Source: Anaerolineales bacterium (GTDB lineage Bacteria > Chloroflexota > Anaerolineae > Anaerolineales > UBA4823). From it: 53,974 nucleotides of DNA. Of the stretch, positions 25,857 through 35,281 are shown one piece after another (positions within the stretch are counted from its first letter, which is position 1; every line of letters begins with the position of its first letter). The stretch spans positions 1 through 53,974 of the forward strand of contig JAFGBV010000217.1 in NCBI GenBank assembly GCA_016932955.1, in the 5' to 3' direction. The notes beneath the pieces were generated by a model that saw nothing but the letters and a program-made list of their open reading frames with translations, was not told where the DNA came from and did not search any database. The position numbers and the translations under genes are program-made.

Positions 25857-26615
25857 ATGCCCTATCCCATCCTTGAATATGATCCAACCCCTGAAGCATT
25901 TATTGAACCATCCAAGGTGGTTCGCCCGCGCGACATGCCCGAGCATTGCGTGATCTGCTTCTTTGGCGATGTGATCAGCGATGTTGTGGAGCAATACAAC
26001 GGCAAGGTGCTGGTGGAGAATCGCTGGGAGGATGGGCCTCACCCAATCTATGAGATCACCTATCATGGGCAGCGGCTGGCGATCTATCATCCCGGCATTG
26101 GGGCGGCGCTTGCTGCCAGCCTGCTCGAAGAAACCATCGCCTTTGGCTGCCGTAAGTTCATTGCCTGCGGCGGTTGCGGCGTGTTGGCAAAAAATGTCGC
26201 TGCTGGAGGGCTGGTGGTCGTCTCCGCTGCTGTGCGCGACGAGGGCGTTTCTTACCATTACCTTCCTCCCAGCCAGGAGGTGATCGCCCACGAGAAAGGC
26301 GTTATCGCCCTGGCCAGCCTGCTGAATGCACACGGCATCCCGCACCAGGTAGGCAAAACCTGGACAACTGACGCGCCCTACCGCGAGACGCCGCTCAAGA
26401 TCGCCCGCCGCAGAGAGCAGGGCTGCCTGGTGGTGGAGATGGAAGCCGCCGGGATGATGTCGGTCGCCCAGATGCGCAATGTAATTTTCGGTCAGGTTGT
26501 TTACGGTGGTGACGACCTGAGCGGCGAGACCTGGGACTCGCGCAACTGGCAATCCCGCTCCGAGATCCGCCACAGCCTCTTCTGGCTCTGCGCCGATGCT
26601 TGCCTGACCCTATGA
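25857..26615 (+). CDS. Nucleoside phosphorylase (uridine phosphorylase-like)
   Basis: This 252-residue member of the nucleoside phosphorylase-I (PNP/UDP) family cleaves nucleosides with phosphate to base and ribose-1-phosphate. Family features seen are the GIGAALAASLLEE turn, the central CGGCGVL strand, the ribose-binding VVEMEAAGM motif (Glu-Met-Glu) near residue 198, and the YGGDDLSGETWD loop, where family members have an Asp contacting the base. It resembles uridine phosphorylase-like proteins more than MTA/SAH nucleosidases. It overlaps a small membrane protein gene by ATGA. With PNP and dCTP deaminase elsewhere in the window it would serve nucleoside salvage. Confidence 0.87.
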   Translation: MPYPILEYDPTPEAFIEPSKVVRPRDMPEHCVICFFGDVISDVVEQYNGKVLVENRWEDGPHPIYEITYHGQRLAIYHPGIGAALAASLLEETIAFGCRKFIACGGCGVLAKNVAAGGLVVVSAAVRDEGVSYHYLPPSQEVIAHEKGVIALASLLNAHGIPHQVGKTWTTDAPYRETPLKIARRREQGCLVVEMEAAGMMSVAQMRNVIFGQVVYGGDDLSGETWDSRNWQSRSEIRHSLFWLCADACLTL

Positions 26616-26965
26616 ATGCGCCTAGAACCCCAAGATCCAAACCAAGGAACTGGGGCATCCTCCTCGCCATCATACCATTGCTTTCCTGTCTCATTTTCGG
26701 GCTCTGCTGCGCGGGCAGCATCATCCTGGCAAACCAACAGCCTTTAATCAATTCATCGATATCCTTTGGCACACAGGTTTGTATCGGGATGACGACACCC
26801 CCACACACACAAGTGGGCATCTCCCTGTATTCTCCAATATCCAGCAGGTTACCCGCCCTCGCCATGTCGCCTTACGCCGTCTGCATCTCGCTACCTATGC
26901 CCAACATCCCCGGACTGCCAAGTTGGTGGTTTTGGTGGGGCGGAGAATGGATGTTTCCCCCCTGA
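26612..26965 (+). CDS. Small membrane-anchored protein of unknown function
   Basis: This 117-residue protein has one strong hydrophobic segment (WGILLAIIPLLSCLIFGLCC, about 14-33), a basic N-terminus and an extracytoplasmic tail rich in Ser, Pro and Trp ending WWFWWGGEW. The ATG at 26612 overlaps the TGA of the phosphorylase gene (ATGA), which is the main reason to accept it. Five cysteines are present, two inside the membrane segment. No family recognised. Another plus-strand frame is also open over the same DNA (26634-26977), so the coding assignment is tentative. Confidence 0.45.
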   Translation: MNAPRTPRSKPRNWGILLAIIPLLSCLIFGLCCAGSIILANQQPLINSSISFGTQVCIGMTTPPHTQVGISLYSPISSRLPALAMSPYAVCISLPMPNIPGLPSWWFWWGGEWMFPP

Positions 26966-26971
26966 GCGCAG

Positions 26972-26977
26972 TATAAT
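26972..26977 (+). promoter_or_regulatory. -10 box of the ftcD gene
   Basis: A perfect TATAAT lies 62 nt before the ftcD ATG, predicting a leader of about 55 nt that ends with TGAGG before the start. No -35 consensus is seen 16-18 nt upstream. Confidence 0.45.
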
Positions 26978-27039
26978 AACGCCACCCGCGGCTGGCCTGC
27001 ACAGACCGGCTGCCCACAATTTACAATCTGAGGTTCCCT

Positions 27040-28578
27040 ATGCCAAATCAAATCGTTGAATGCATCCCCAATTTCTCCGACGCGCGTCGCCCCCAGGTTA
27101 TCGAAGCAATCGCTCAAGCCATTACCTCCGTTGAGGGCGCCCAATTGCTCGACCGCCACTCCGATATGGATCATAACCGCACCGTGCTCACCTTCGCTGG
27201 CGCGCCCGCCGCCGTCGAAGAGGCAGCCTTTCGCGCCATCCAGAAAGCCGCTGAGCTGATCAACCTGGACGAGCACCAGGGCGAGCATCCCCGCATCGGT
27301 GCCACGGATGTGGTGCCTTTCGTGCCCATCTCCGGCATCACCATGGAAGATTGTGTTCAGATCGCTCGCCGTTTAGGCAAGCGCGTCGGCGAGCAGCTTG
27401 ACATTCCCGTCTACCTCTACGAGGAAGCTTCCAATCGTTCCGACCGCAAGAACCTGGAAGATATCCGCCGCGGGCAATACGAGGCTCTCAAAGCAGAGAT
27501 GGGCGTGAACCCCTACCGCGATCCTGATTTTGGCCCCCGTCGTATCGGCACCGCCGGCGCCACCGTCATCGGCGCGCGCCAGCCGCTCATTGCGTTCAAT
27601 GTCTACCTCACCACCGCCGATGTCAGCATTGCCGAAAAAGTCGCTCGTGCCGTGCGCCATTCGTCCGGCGGTTTGCGCTTCGTCAAAGCGCTCGGGCTGC
27701 TTGTTGAAGGTCAGGCTCAGGTTTCAATGAACCTCACCAACTATCGCAAAACACCCATTGCGCGCGTGGTGGAAATGATCCGTCGCGAGGCCCAGCGTTA
27801 TGGGGTTGAGATTCACCACTCCGAGCTGGTCGGCCTCATCCCCCAGGATGCCCTGGTGGATGCTGCCCAATGGTACATGCAGATGGATCAATTCGAGAAA
27901 GGACAGATCCTTGAAGGTCGCCTCTATACTGCTCTGCAAGGTGGCTCACAAAGCGAAGCCCCAGATTTCATTGCCCAGTTGGCCGCCGCCACGCCTACAC
28001 CCGGTGGCGGCTCTGCTGCTGCCCACACCGGCGCAGCCGGGGCTGCCCTGGTAGCCATGGTCTGCCGCCTCACCATTGGACGCAAGAAATACGCCGCCGT
28101 AGAAGCCCAAATGCGCTCTGTGCTTGATCAAGCCGAAGTATTACGCGCCAGCCTGGAGATCGCCGTGGAGGAAGACGCCGCTGCTTACGAGCAGGTGATA
28201 GTAGCCTTCAAATTACCCAAGGATACCCCCGAGGAACAGGCCCGTCGCGCAGCCGCCATCGAGCAGGCCACCCTTAATGCCGCTCGCGTGCCATTGCAAG
28301 TTGCCCACCAGGCTGTGCAGGTGATGGAGCTTGCAGAGCAGGCCGTCGCGGTTGGCAACATCAACGCCCTCTCCGACGGGGGTGCCGGGGCAGCCCTTGC
28401 CCGCGCTTGCCTGGCTGGCGCAGGGCTGAATGTACGCACGAACCTGAACACACTTGCAGATCAAGCGTCTGGTGTCTCCCTCCTGGAAGAACTGCGCCTG
28501 CTGGAAACCCGCGCCGCCGTGGTCGAAACCCGTATACGCCAGATACTCCAAGAACGTGGGGGATTGATGCTGGTGTGA
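27040..28578 (+). CDS. ftcD: Bifunctional glutamate formimidoyltransferase / formimidoyltetrahydrofolate cyclodeaminase
   Basis: This 512-residue fusion acts in histidine catabolism. It moves the formimino group of formiminoglutamate to tetrahydrofolate, then deaminates it to 5,10-methenyl-THF. The transferase part (about 1-300) starts with IVECIPNFSDAR, contains LLDRHSDMDHNRTVLTF and EHPRIGATDVVPFVP, and ends near ILEGRLY. The cyclodeaminase part (about 310-505) shows the helical FTCD_C signature ATPTPGGGSAAAHTGA and GGAGAALARA. The arrangement is the same as mammalian FTCD (541 aa). Other hut genes are not in the window. It links folate metabolism with amino acid fermentation. Confidence 0.95.
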   Translation: MPNQIVECIPNFSDARRPQVIEAIAQAITSVEGAQLLDRHSDMDHNRTVLTFAGAPAAVEEAAFRAIQKAAELINLDEHQGEHPRIGATDVVPFVPISGITMEDCVQIARRLGKRVGEQLDIPVYLYEEASNRSDRKNLEDIRRGQYEALKAEMGVNPYRDPDFGPRRIGTAGATVIGARQPLIAFNVYLTTADVSIAEKVARAVRHSSGGLRFVKALGLLVEGQAQVSMNLTNYRKTPIARVVEMIRREAQRYGVEIHHSELVGLIPQDALVDAAQWYMQMDQFEKGQILEGRLYTALQGGSQSEAPDFIAQLAAATPTPGGGSAAAHTGAAGAALVAMVCRLTIGRKKYAAVEAQMRSVLDQAEVLRASLEIAVEEDAAAYEQVIVAFKLPKDTPEEQARRAAAIEQATLNAARVPLQVAHQAVQVMELAEQAVAVGNINALSDGGAGAALARACLAGAGLNVRTNLNTLADQASGVSLLEELRLLETRAAVVETRIRQILQERGGLMLV

Positions 28579-28619
28579 GCATAAAACGAACACAAAACGC
28601 TCTCTGTCAGCCTTGTTCC

Positions 28620-30365
28620 ATGCCTGCCTCTATTCATCCTCGCCTGGTGATGATTGGGGTCATCCTTATCTTAATATTGTCGGGATGCGGAACGCCTGCC
28701 CCCACGCAGATCACCCCTTCGCCAGCAGTGCCTCAATCCACCACTCCGGCGCCTGCCACACCGCAACCGACAGAGATTTTTCCCACCTCCGCCGACACTG
28801 CCACATCTGAATCCACAGAGACACACCGCGTCAGTTCACTTTTCATTGCCTCCTACCTGCCTGATGATCTGCAGGCGCAAATCGCCATTCCCTCCGAATG
28901 GATTCGTACAACCAACGAGGTTACTGCCACATACAAGATAGTCGTTGGCAGCAACATAGGCCTTCCAATCGCACACTGGATCTATGCCTTGGTAGCCCCC
29001 TTCCCATCCATCACCGACAGCATCACATCGGATGATCTGCGCAATGCCTGGCTTGGGAATCACACGGGCGAATTCGCTACTCAACCCCTCCTCATGGATG
29101 AAACCACGCTCGCTCTCTTCACTGCATGGTGGGCTGGACCTGTGGATGGCGCCGTGGAAGTTTTCCCCGCAGACCAGTTGCTGGATGAAGCCTGGGCGCG
29201 CCACACCTGGGCGATTATCCCCTTCGAGGATATCCAGCCGCGCTGGAAGGTTCTCGCCATTGATCAGCAGTCTCCTCTGCTCAACGACTTTAATCCCCAA
29301 GCCTACCCCCTGGCTGCGCCTATCCTCCTTCTCGACGAAAATCGCCAGCCCCTCACCACCCCGCCCGAGGGCTGGGCGATCCCTGCCTCCAATCGCGACG
29401 ATCAGAAACTCACCACCGTCGCCCTCACCGGTGTGACCGCCCTGGTGCGCGGCACCGCCCTCTGGCTGGAGCGCTTCGGCGTTACCTACGCAGCCGAGGA
29501 GATCGGCCCCCTCCTGCAATCCGCCAATATCACCCACATCAGCAACGAGATCCCCTTCGCCGCTGATTGTCCCTTTCCCACCATCCCAACCCCCCTGCCG
29601 CCAGGAACTTATGGCATGCCGATCACCTTCTGCTCAGACACACGCTACCTCAGCCTGCTTGATGCCGTAGGCACCGATGTGGTAGAGCTGACCGGCGATC
29701 ACTTCGGCGACTGGGGTGCTGAAGCAATGGAATACACCATCTCTCTCTACCAGGAGCGCGGCTGGGCATTTTATGGCGGAGGCGTCAATGCCGATCTAGC
29801 GCGCCAGGCAGTGCTGCTGGAACACAACGGAAACCGCCTTGCCTTCATCGGATGCAATATCGGCAACGCCGTGAAAAACGAGGTGCCCGCCTATGCCTAC
29901 GCCACTGCGACCACCCCCGGTGCTGCCACTTGCGATTTCGACTGGCTCAGCCATGAGGTTCCTCGCTTGGTGGTGCAAGGCTACCAGATCATCTTCACCT
30001 TCCAGCACAAAGAGTATTACACCTACCAAACCGAGCCCGATCTGGCGCGTGACTTTGGGCGTGTGGCAGGCTTCGGCGCCACCATCGTCAGCGGCAGCCA
30101 GTCGCACCAGCCCCACGGCTTCGCCTTTGAAGGCAATAGCCTGATCCATTATGGCTTAGGTAATCTATTCTTCGATCAATTGAACTATTGCACCGATTTT
30201 GCCTGTAATTACGCCTTCATCGACCTGCACACTTTCTACAATGGTCGTTACCTTGGCGTGAACCTCTTCCCCATCCAATTCACCGACCTGGCCAAACCCA
30301 GGCTAATGACCCCCGAAGAAAAAGCTGCTTTCCTGAAGATCATCTTTCAGGCCAGCGGTTGGTAG
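28620..30365 (+). CDS. CapA-like lipoprotein with N-terminal binding-protein-like domain
   Basis: This exported lipoprotein of 581 residues ([13 protein letters not shown]; lipobox LSGC) has a Pro/Thr linker (about 25-65). A first globular part (about 70-290; [31 protein letters not shown]) looks like a periplasmic substrate-binding fold. The C-terminal CapA/PgsA-type domain (about 300-560) has [34 protein letters not shown] and [12 protein letters not shown]. CapA-type proteins belong to the calcineurin-like superfamily and are linked to poly-gamma-glutamate capsule. No other capB/capC genes are nearby, so the role may be unrelated. The frame stays open to 28407, overlapping ftcD, but the signal peptide places the start at 28620, or 28650. 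No Shine-Dalgarno sequence is seen. Confidence 0.8.
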   Translation: MPASIHPRLVMIGVILILILSGCGTPAPTQITPSPAVPQSTTPAPATPQPTEIFPTSADTATSESTETHRVSSLFIASYLPDDLQAQIAIPSEWIRTTNEVTATYKIVVGSNIGLPIAHWIYALVAPFPSITDSITSDDLRNAWLGNHTGEFATQPLLMDETTLALFTAWWAGPVDGAVEVFPADQLLDEAWARHTWAIIPFEDIQPRWKVLAIDQQSPLLNDFNPQAYPLAAPILLLDENRQPLTTPPEGWAIPASNRDDQKLTTVALTGVTALVRGTALWLERFGVTYAAEEIGPLLQSANITHISNEIPFAADCPFPTIPTPLPPGTYGMPITFCSDTRYLSLLDAVGTDVVELTGDHFGDWGAEAMEYTISLYQERGWAFYGGGVNADLARQAVLLEHNGNRLAFIGCNIGNAVKNEVPAYAYATATTPGAATCDFDWLSHEVPRLVVQGYQIIFTFQHKEYYTYQTEPDLARDFGRVAGFGATIVSGSQSHQPHGFAFEGNSLIHYGLGNLFFDQLNYCTDFACNYAFIDLHTFYNGRYLGVNLFPIQFTDLAKPRLMTPEEKAAFLKIIFQASGW

Positions 30366-30393
30366 CATATCACTTAATGATAGGAGTAAGCTT

Positions 30394-30978
30394 ATGGGAT
30401 TGAAAGCCGATCACTGGATCTGTAAAATGGCCCGCGAGCATGGTATGATCGAACCTTTTGCCGATAGCCAGGTGCGTGATGGTGTCATTTCATACGGTGT
30501 ATCCTCTTATGGGTACGATTTGCGCGTGGCAGACGAGTTCAAGATCTTCACGCCCCCCACGCCGCAACCAGGCAGCTATCTCGTTGAAAATCAGGCAGTC
30601 ATTGACCCTAAAAGCTTTGACCCGCACTTGATGATCGATTTCAAGGGACCAGTGTGTATCATCCCGCCCAACTCCTTTGTCGTCGGGCGTACGGTGGAAT
30701 ATTTCCGTATCCCGCGCGGGATTTTGACGATTTGCCTGGGCAAGTCCTCCTATGCCCGTTGCGGTGTGCTCGTCAACGTCACCCCCTTCGAGCCAGAGTG
30801 GGAGGGCTATGCCACATTGGCAATCTCCAATACCGCCCCCTCCCCGGCTAAAATCTACTCCAATGAGGGCATTGCCCAGGTGCTCTTCTTTGAGGGCGAC
30901 GAGATGTGTGAGACCTCCTATGCCGATAAAAAAGGCAAATATCAGAAACAGCAGGAGATTGTACTTTCGAAGTTGTAG
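30394..30978 (+). CDS. dcd: dCTP deaminase
   Basis: dCTP deaminase makes dUTP (or dUMP in bifunctional types) from dCTP for thymidylate synthesis. This 194-residue protein has the dUTPase-like trimer fold with the hallmark [21 protein letters not shown] (Ser and Arg contacting triphosphate, Glu catalytic), [12 protein letters not shown] near the N-terminus, and a C-terminal YADKKGKYQ lid. ATG follows GGAG by 8 nt. Length is normal (about 190). It is the last gene of the plus-strand block and faces the histidine phosphatase. Confidence 0.95.
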   Translation: MGLKADHWICKMAREHGMIEPFADSQVRDGVISYGVSSYGYDLRVADEFKIFTPPTPQPGSYLVENQAVIDPKSFDPHLMIDFKGPVCIIPPNSFVVGRTVEYFRIPRGILTICLGKSSYARCGVLVNVTPFEPEWEGYATLAISNTAPSPAKIYSNEGIAQVLFFEGDEMCETSYADKKGKYQKQQEIVLSKL

Positions 30979-31050
30979 CCTCGCCTTACAGCGTTGTTGT
31001 GAGATGCCATCCTGTGGCAGCATGGCAGCCCTCAGGCAGGGCTCATACCT

Positions 31051-31764
31051 TCACGTGATCAGGTGGTCGGGCAAAAAATCCAGCCGGTTCTGGTACACCA
31101 GCGCCACCTCATCCGTAAAATCCAACCGTGTGATAGCCACATTGTTCATCATAAACCAATAGCCATCGATCGGCAAATTGTAGATCTGGGTCATAAAATG
31201 CTTAAAAAAACCCCCATGACCGATCATCCCCACGCGGTCCTCCGTGCCGCTATGCCGTCTCAGCAACTCATCCAGCACGCGCCGGGCGCGCAATGGGCGT
31301 TCTTCCCGTTTTTCATAGGCGCGGTTCCACCAGCCCTGCTCGCCCAACCAATCGGGTAAGACCAGACCAGGAAAGCGGGTTGCCAGTTCGGCGCGATTCG
31401 GACCTGGGTGCCCCACCGGCATACCGTTTTCATCGTCCAGGTAAATCCCTCCCCCCTCATGGATCTCCGTCCACGCAATCAGCGACAGGCCTAACACCTT
31501 TGATACAACCGCCCCCGTCTCGATCGAGCGTCGCATTAGGCTACAGTAAAGATGGGTCAATCCAAAGCCGCGCTGGTTTTGAGCGTCGCGGCCGTTCAGA
31601 GTGCGGTCGGGATTCGAGCGTGCCAGGAATCCCGCCAGTATTTTGCTCTGTTCCCAACCAGTCTCCGTAATGCCCGGGTCCATCGAGCGCCTCTCCGCTG
31701 AGCCTGTCAAATCATAAAGCGCATTATTTGCCGATTGTGCGTGTCGGATGTAGTAAAGCTGCAT
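31051..31764 (-). CDS. Histidine phosphatase superfamily protein
   Basis: This 237-residue phosphatase/mutase-like protein has the N-terminal phosphohistidine motif YYIRHAQS (RHG family with Ala), an Arg in YCSLMRRSIETG, Glu in TEIHEGGG, and the second histidine in MIGHGGFF. These residues make a complete branch-1 active site. The substrate cannot be inferred; relatives include phosphoglycerate mutases, cobalamin phosphatases and SixA-like enzymes. It follows the HET-C-like gene by 19 nt, so it is probably the last gene of the cyclase cluster. The 72-nt gap to dcd on the other strand holds only a weak hairpin (31027-31043). Confidence 0.9.
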   Translation of the reverse strand: MQLYYIRHAQSANNALYDLTGSAERRSMDPGITETGWEQSKILAGFLARSNPDRTLNGRDAQNQRGFGLTHLYCSLMRRSIETGAVVSKVLGLSLIAWTEIHEGGGIYLDDENGMPVGHPGPNRAELATRFPGLVLPDWLGEQGWWNRAYEKREERPLRARRVLDELLRRHSGTEDRVGMIGHGGFFKHFMTQIYNLPIDGYWFMMNNVAITRLDFTDEVALVYQNRLDFLPDHLIT

Positions 31765-31783
31765 CGTTTATCCTGAAAGGAGA

Positions 31784-32470
31784 TTAGCGAATATTGCCAC
31801 AGAAAATATCAAATGTCCTCGGGCTTAGCATCTGCCGCAGTAGTTGAGCCTCATAGATCGTGCGCTGCACTGCCGCCTGATACGCAAAATGAAACAGCGG
31901 ACCGCGATCGGGTCCGTCCAGGTTCATCCGCGCGTGCGAATCAGCCGGCAACAGGTGGTGCACCAGTGGCTTCAAGCGAGGAATGTATGCCAGGATTCCC
32001 CAAGGCAGGTAAGAACGCCCCGAGCGCAATTGTGAACTCTCGATCAGGGTAGGGTCAAGGGGATCAATCGCGACCGGGATGACCCCGGCTTCGTTACCCT
32101 GATGTTTTTGTTCAGCCGCAGCAAGCGCATCTGGGGCATGTTCCTGCACCCACAATGCAATATAATTGCTATGCGCATAAAAATCCTGAGCACTATGGCT
32201 CAGGCGACCAAACGCCTGCCAGGCCTTTTTGAGCTCTCCCGATCTAAGCAATGTTGAGCCGAGTCGGTCAAGGATGATCTCGCGTTGCGCATTAATGTAA
32301 GCCCGGCCTCTCTCAAAAGCATTATTATCGAAATGATACTCATCATGTCCCACCTGCCCCCAGGGCAGGTCCTGTGCGATATTGGCCTTTATGATCACCT
32401 GTATAGCGGATGAGCTGAATTCACCCTGCAGAGCTTGCAGGGTGATCTTGCGGTGGTAGGACGGATGCAT
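31784..32470 (-). CDS. HET-C / zinc phospholipase C-like protein
   Basis: This 228-residue protein contains the histidine-rich pattern of the HET-C and S1/P1/zinc-phospholipase C-like families: MHPSYHRK at the N-terminus, GHDEYHFDN (about 41-49), AFGRLSHSAQDFYAHSNY (about 86-103) and PADSHARMNLDGP. These His and Asp residues could bind up to three zinc ions. No signal peptide is seen, unlike secreted phospholipases, so the substrate may be intracellular. It is 3 nt downstream of the nucleotide cyclase, implying joint expression. Call rests on motif resemblance only. Confidence 0.65.
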   Translation of the reverse strand: MHPSYHRKITLQALQGEFSSSAIQVIIKANIAQDLPWGQVGHDEYHFDNNAFERGRAYINAQREIILDRLGSTLLRSGELKKAWQAFGRLSHSAQDFYAHSNYIALWVQEHAPDALAAAEQKHQGNEAGVIPVAIDPLDPTLIESSQLRSGRSYLPWGILAYIPRLKPLVHHLLPADSHARMNLDGPDRGPLFHFAYQAAVQRTIYEAQLLRQMLSPRTFDIFCGNIR

Positions 32471-32473
32471 TCC

Positions 32474-35281
32474 TTAGACCCCCTTCATCCCAAGTAATTC
32501 GTAGATTACTTCCTCATGCTCGCGGCCCTTCACCCGCACCGGCGGCAGTTGGTGTGCATTAACCTGTTCTGCCACCATGCGATACGCCTCCTCAGAAATC
32601 AAGATCTGCTCCGGCGCAGCCAACGCTTCCAGCCTTTGCGCCAAGTTCACTGTGTCCCCGATCGCCGTGTAATTGAACAGTTGGCTGGTGCCCACATTTC
32701 CCACCATTGCCTCCCCGCACGTAATCCCGATGCTGAACTGAAGCTGATGCTCCACAGGCAAGCTCTGGAAGTGTTCAGCGGTCACGCGGTTGATTGCCAG
32801 CGCCGCCCGCATAGCCTTTAGCGCGTAATCCTCCTGCTCGTCGGGCGCGTTCCACATCGCCATCACCGCGTCGCCCATGAATTTATCCAGCGTGCCTTCC
32901 TCCTCCAGGATAACATTCGCCGCCAAGGATAGATATGAATTCAGCACTGCAAACAATGTTTCTGGTACAGATTTTTCGCTAAGCGGAGTAAATCCGTGGA
33001 TATCGGCAAATAACACCGCAATCTGCTGTCGGGTGCCATCCAGCCGCAGGCTCCCTGGGTCTGAGAGCAAGCGATCGCGCACGCGGTGCGAAACCACCCG
33101 TCCAAAGGTCTGGCTGATGCGCTCGCGCTCGGACTCCAGAAAGCGCTGTTCCGTCAGATCATCGATCACAATCGTCGCCCCTTTGGTCTCCAGCCGGGCA
33201 TCTCGCAGCGGCGCGCAAGATAAGCGCAGGAATAATTCGCCTCGCTCGGGCACGCTGGGCGTGATCTCCTCATCAATCGTAATCTGTCCCTCGCAAATCG
33301 TCGCCTCAGCAATCGACTCCAGTTGGCTGGCTAGTGCCGGCATCACGCTTACCAATCGGTGACCAAGCACCTGCTCGGCAGAAGCCCCCAATATACGCTC
33401 TGCAGCCTGGTTGAACAATGTCACCTTCTGTTCCAGGTCAGTGGTGATCACCCCCGACGCAATAGAGGCAAAGATATCATCCATCAGATTCTTCATCTCC
33501 AGTGTCTCATTCAGTGTGCGTTGTAGGTTGGTGAAGAGACGCGCATTTTCCAACGCCAGTGTCGATTGCGCCGCAACCGCGCTGAGGAAATCCAGGTCAT
33601 TGCTAGAATAGGGAATCCCCGAAAGCCTCTCTCCCAGGCCAAAAAAGCCGATCAGGCGTTCCTCGTAGTGCAGCGGCACATACACCTGGCAGTCTAACGT
33701 GTCCAAGCTTTCTGTCTCAGCCACCAGGCTAGCTGGCAATGGCTGCCCCGGCGGCAACCAGATCGCTTTCTGTTCCCGGTTAATTAATTGGATTAGCGCA
33801 CTTTCAGGCGGCAGGCTCAGATCTGCCTCCGGGTGGTTGGTGAGCGGCAGATAGATGCCCCGATCATCATTGTAGAGATAGAGTGTAAAATGCCTCGGCT
33901 GCAAAGCCTGCACCATCTCGCGCTCCAAGATGCCCTGCGTCTCTCTTACATTTGGGCTGACCACGAGCTCGCGCGACAATTTCGAGATGATCTGGCGATA
34001 GTCAGCATTAGTGCGGTAAAAGAGACGGTCAATCGTGGCTTGCGCCAGTGTTCGAAGGGGCGTCAGAAGCAGCACCAACACTAACAGGTACAGCGCCACA
34101 ACCGCTGGATTATTAGGATTGATTGCCCTACCTAAAACATAGGAGACCACTGCCACGATCAGGTAAAAGAGCACCACCGCCGCGACAGAAGTCAACAGGT
34201 AGTTCATCGCCAGACCTAGCACCCGGTCTGCATCCAGCAGCCGGTAGCGCACGATCGCATACGCCACAGAGAGGAGAAAGATTAGTACCGGCGGAAAGTA
34301 GAATGCCGATTGAAAAGCTGGGATAGTGCCAAACGAGATCGGCACGAGATAAAACAGCAGCAATGGGCCAAATGCCAGCGCCGCGCCGAAAATGATAATC
34401 CGGCTCTGCTGGCGGATTACCGGCGACATGCTGGTAACAATGCGGTACACCAGCATACCCAAAAAGAGCAGGATTGCTAGTGCGATCAGCCCATACCCCC
34501 AGATCCACGGCTGGATATATCCCCACGGATTGCTAGGCCACAGGATTTCGCGCACCCCAATCACAGCCGCCGGTAGCACCACCAGCCACGGCAGGTAGCG
34601 CAAATAAGGATGTCTTTGTACGAAGGGCAAAGGGGTCGGGAACACCATCGCTAGTACCCCGATCGAAGCCGCCACAACCGTCAGGCTCAGCGACCACCCC
34701 AGCACAAAATAGTGTGTAGTGTTCACATCCAGATAAGCCCCGGTTGTGACACTCCCAGCCGCGGTAAAAATCAGGAAAGCGCGCGCCGCCGATTGGTCGC
34801 CACCCAAGCGGTAGACCCAAAAACCTGTCCCTAGCAGTGCAATCCCCACCAGGTATGGCACAATGAACTGCGTTAGCAGTTCGCCCAGCTCTACATGCCG
34901 TGAGTGGACCACCAGCTCATAGCTTCCCTGGGCAGCCTCGTTTTCTCCTCGCTGCTCAAATAACAGCACAACCTGGGCTGATTCACCTTTCAGCTCTGCC
35001 AGTGCCGCATTCAGTTCCTTAGCATTCCCGACCTGCCTCCCATTCACAGCCCTGAGTCGATCCGGCCATTCTGCTCCAGCCGCCCTAGCCGGCCAATCTG
35101 CCTCCCCAATCCGGCTGATCACCAGATTCGGTTCTACGAATACACCAATAAACGGCAGACTGTACCACTGGTAAGCCCACACCAGCGCCAGCGCCAGTTG
35201 CGCAGCAGCCAGCAGGGCAATCAGGAAAGGCAGGCTAATAACTTGTTTTACATCTCTGATCCCAGGTAAAGAGAATTTCAT
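32474..35281 (-). CDS. Membrane nucleotide cyclase with PDZ-like, GAF and PAS domains
   Basis: This 935-residue class III cyclase probably makes cAMP. Order: TM1 (about 17-37), PDZ-like domain (VISRIGEADWPA, DRLRAVNGRQV; about 50-115) on the outer side, a block of about eight to nine membrane helices (about 135-430), GAF (about 455-595), PAS (about 610-720), and the catalytic domain. Catalytic features are Asp760 (LFADIHGFT) and Asp804 (DKFMGDAVMAMW) for metals, Lys800 for adenine recognition, and IGDTVNLAQRLE with the transition-state Asn and Arg. All required residues are present, so one homodimeric active centre is expected. The start overlaps the ComEA-like gene by ATGA. The signal sensed is unknown. 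Confidence 0.92.
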   Translation of the reverse strand: MKFSLPGIRDVKQVISLPFLIALLAAAQLALALVWAYQWYSLPFIGVFVEPNLVISRIGEADWPARAAGAEWPDRLRAVNGRQVGNAKELNAALAELKGESAQVVLLFEQRGENEAAQGSYELVVHSRHVELGELLTQFIVPYLVGIALLGTGFWVYRLGGDQSAARAFLIFTAAGSVTTGAYLDVNTTHYFVLGWSLSLTVVAASIGVLAMVFPTPLPFVQRHPYLRYLPWLVVLPAAVIGVREILWPSNPWGYIQPWIWGYGLIALAILLFLGMLVYRIVTSMSPVIRQQSRIIIFGAALAFGPLLLFYLVPISFGTIPAFQSAFYFPPVLIFLLSVAYAIVRYRLLDADRVLGLAMNYLLTSVAAVVLFYLIVAVVSYVLGRAINPNNPAVVALYLLVLVLLLTPLRTLAQATIDRLFYRTNADYRQIISKLSRELVVSPNVRETQGILEREMVQALQPRHFTLYLYNDDRGIYLPLTNHPEADLSLPPESALIQLINREQKAIWLPPGQPLPASLVAETESLDTLDCQVYVPLHYEERLIGFFGLGERLSGIPYSSNDLDFLSAVAAQSTLALENARLFTNLQRTLNETLEMKNLMDDIFASIASGVITTDLEQKVTLFNQAAERILGASAEQVLGHRLVSVMPALASQLESIAEATICEGQITIDEEITPSVPERGELFLRLSCAPLRDARLETKGATIVIDDLTEQRFLESERERISQTFGRVVSHRVRDRLLSDPGSLRLDGTRQQIAVLFADIHGFTPLSEKSVPETLFAVLNSYLSLAANVILEEEGTLDKFMGDAVMAMWNAPDEQEDYALKAMRAALAINRVTAEHFQSLPVEHQLQFSIGITCGEAMVGNVGTSQLFNYTAIGDTVNLAQRLEALAAPEQILISEEAYRMVAEQVNAHQLPPVRVKGREHEEVIYELLGMKGV

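Noticed and set aside
26395..26865. 156-codon minus-strand frame over the phosphorylase end and small membrane gene
   Set aside because: Its C-terminal half is antisense to the well-supported phosphorylase and is Arg/Ser/Pro-rich; no start signal.
28407..28619. N-terminal extension of the CapA-like gene into ftcD
   Set aside because: The extension is in a shadow frame of ftcD and would bury the lipoprotein signal peptide; start at 28620 fits the signal.
31027..31043. Hairpin between dcd and the histidine phosphatase as a bidirectional terminator
   Set aside because: Stem is only 6 bp with a 5-nt loop and no T-tract on either side.
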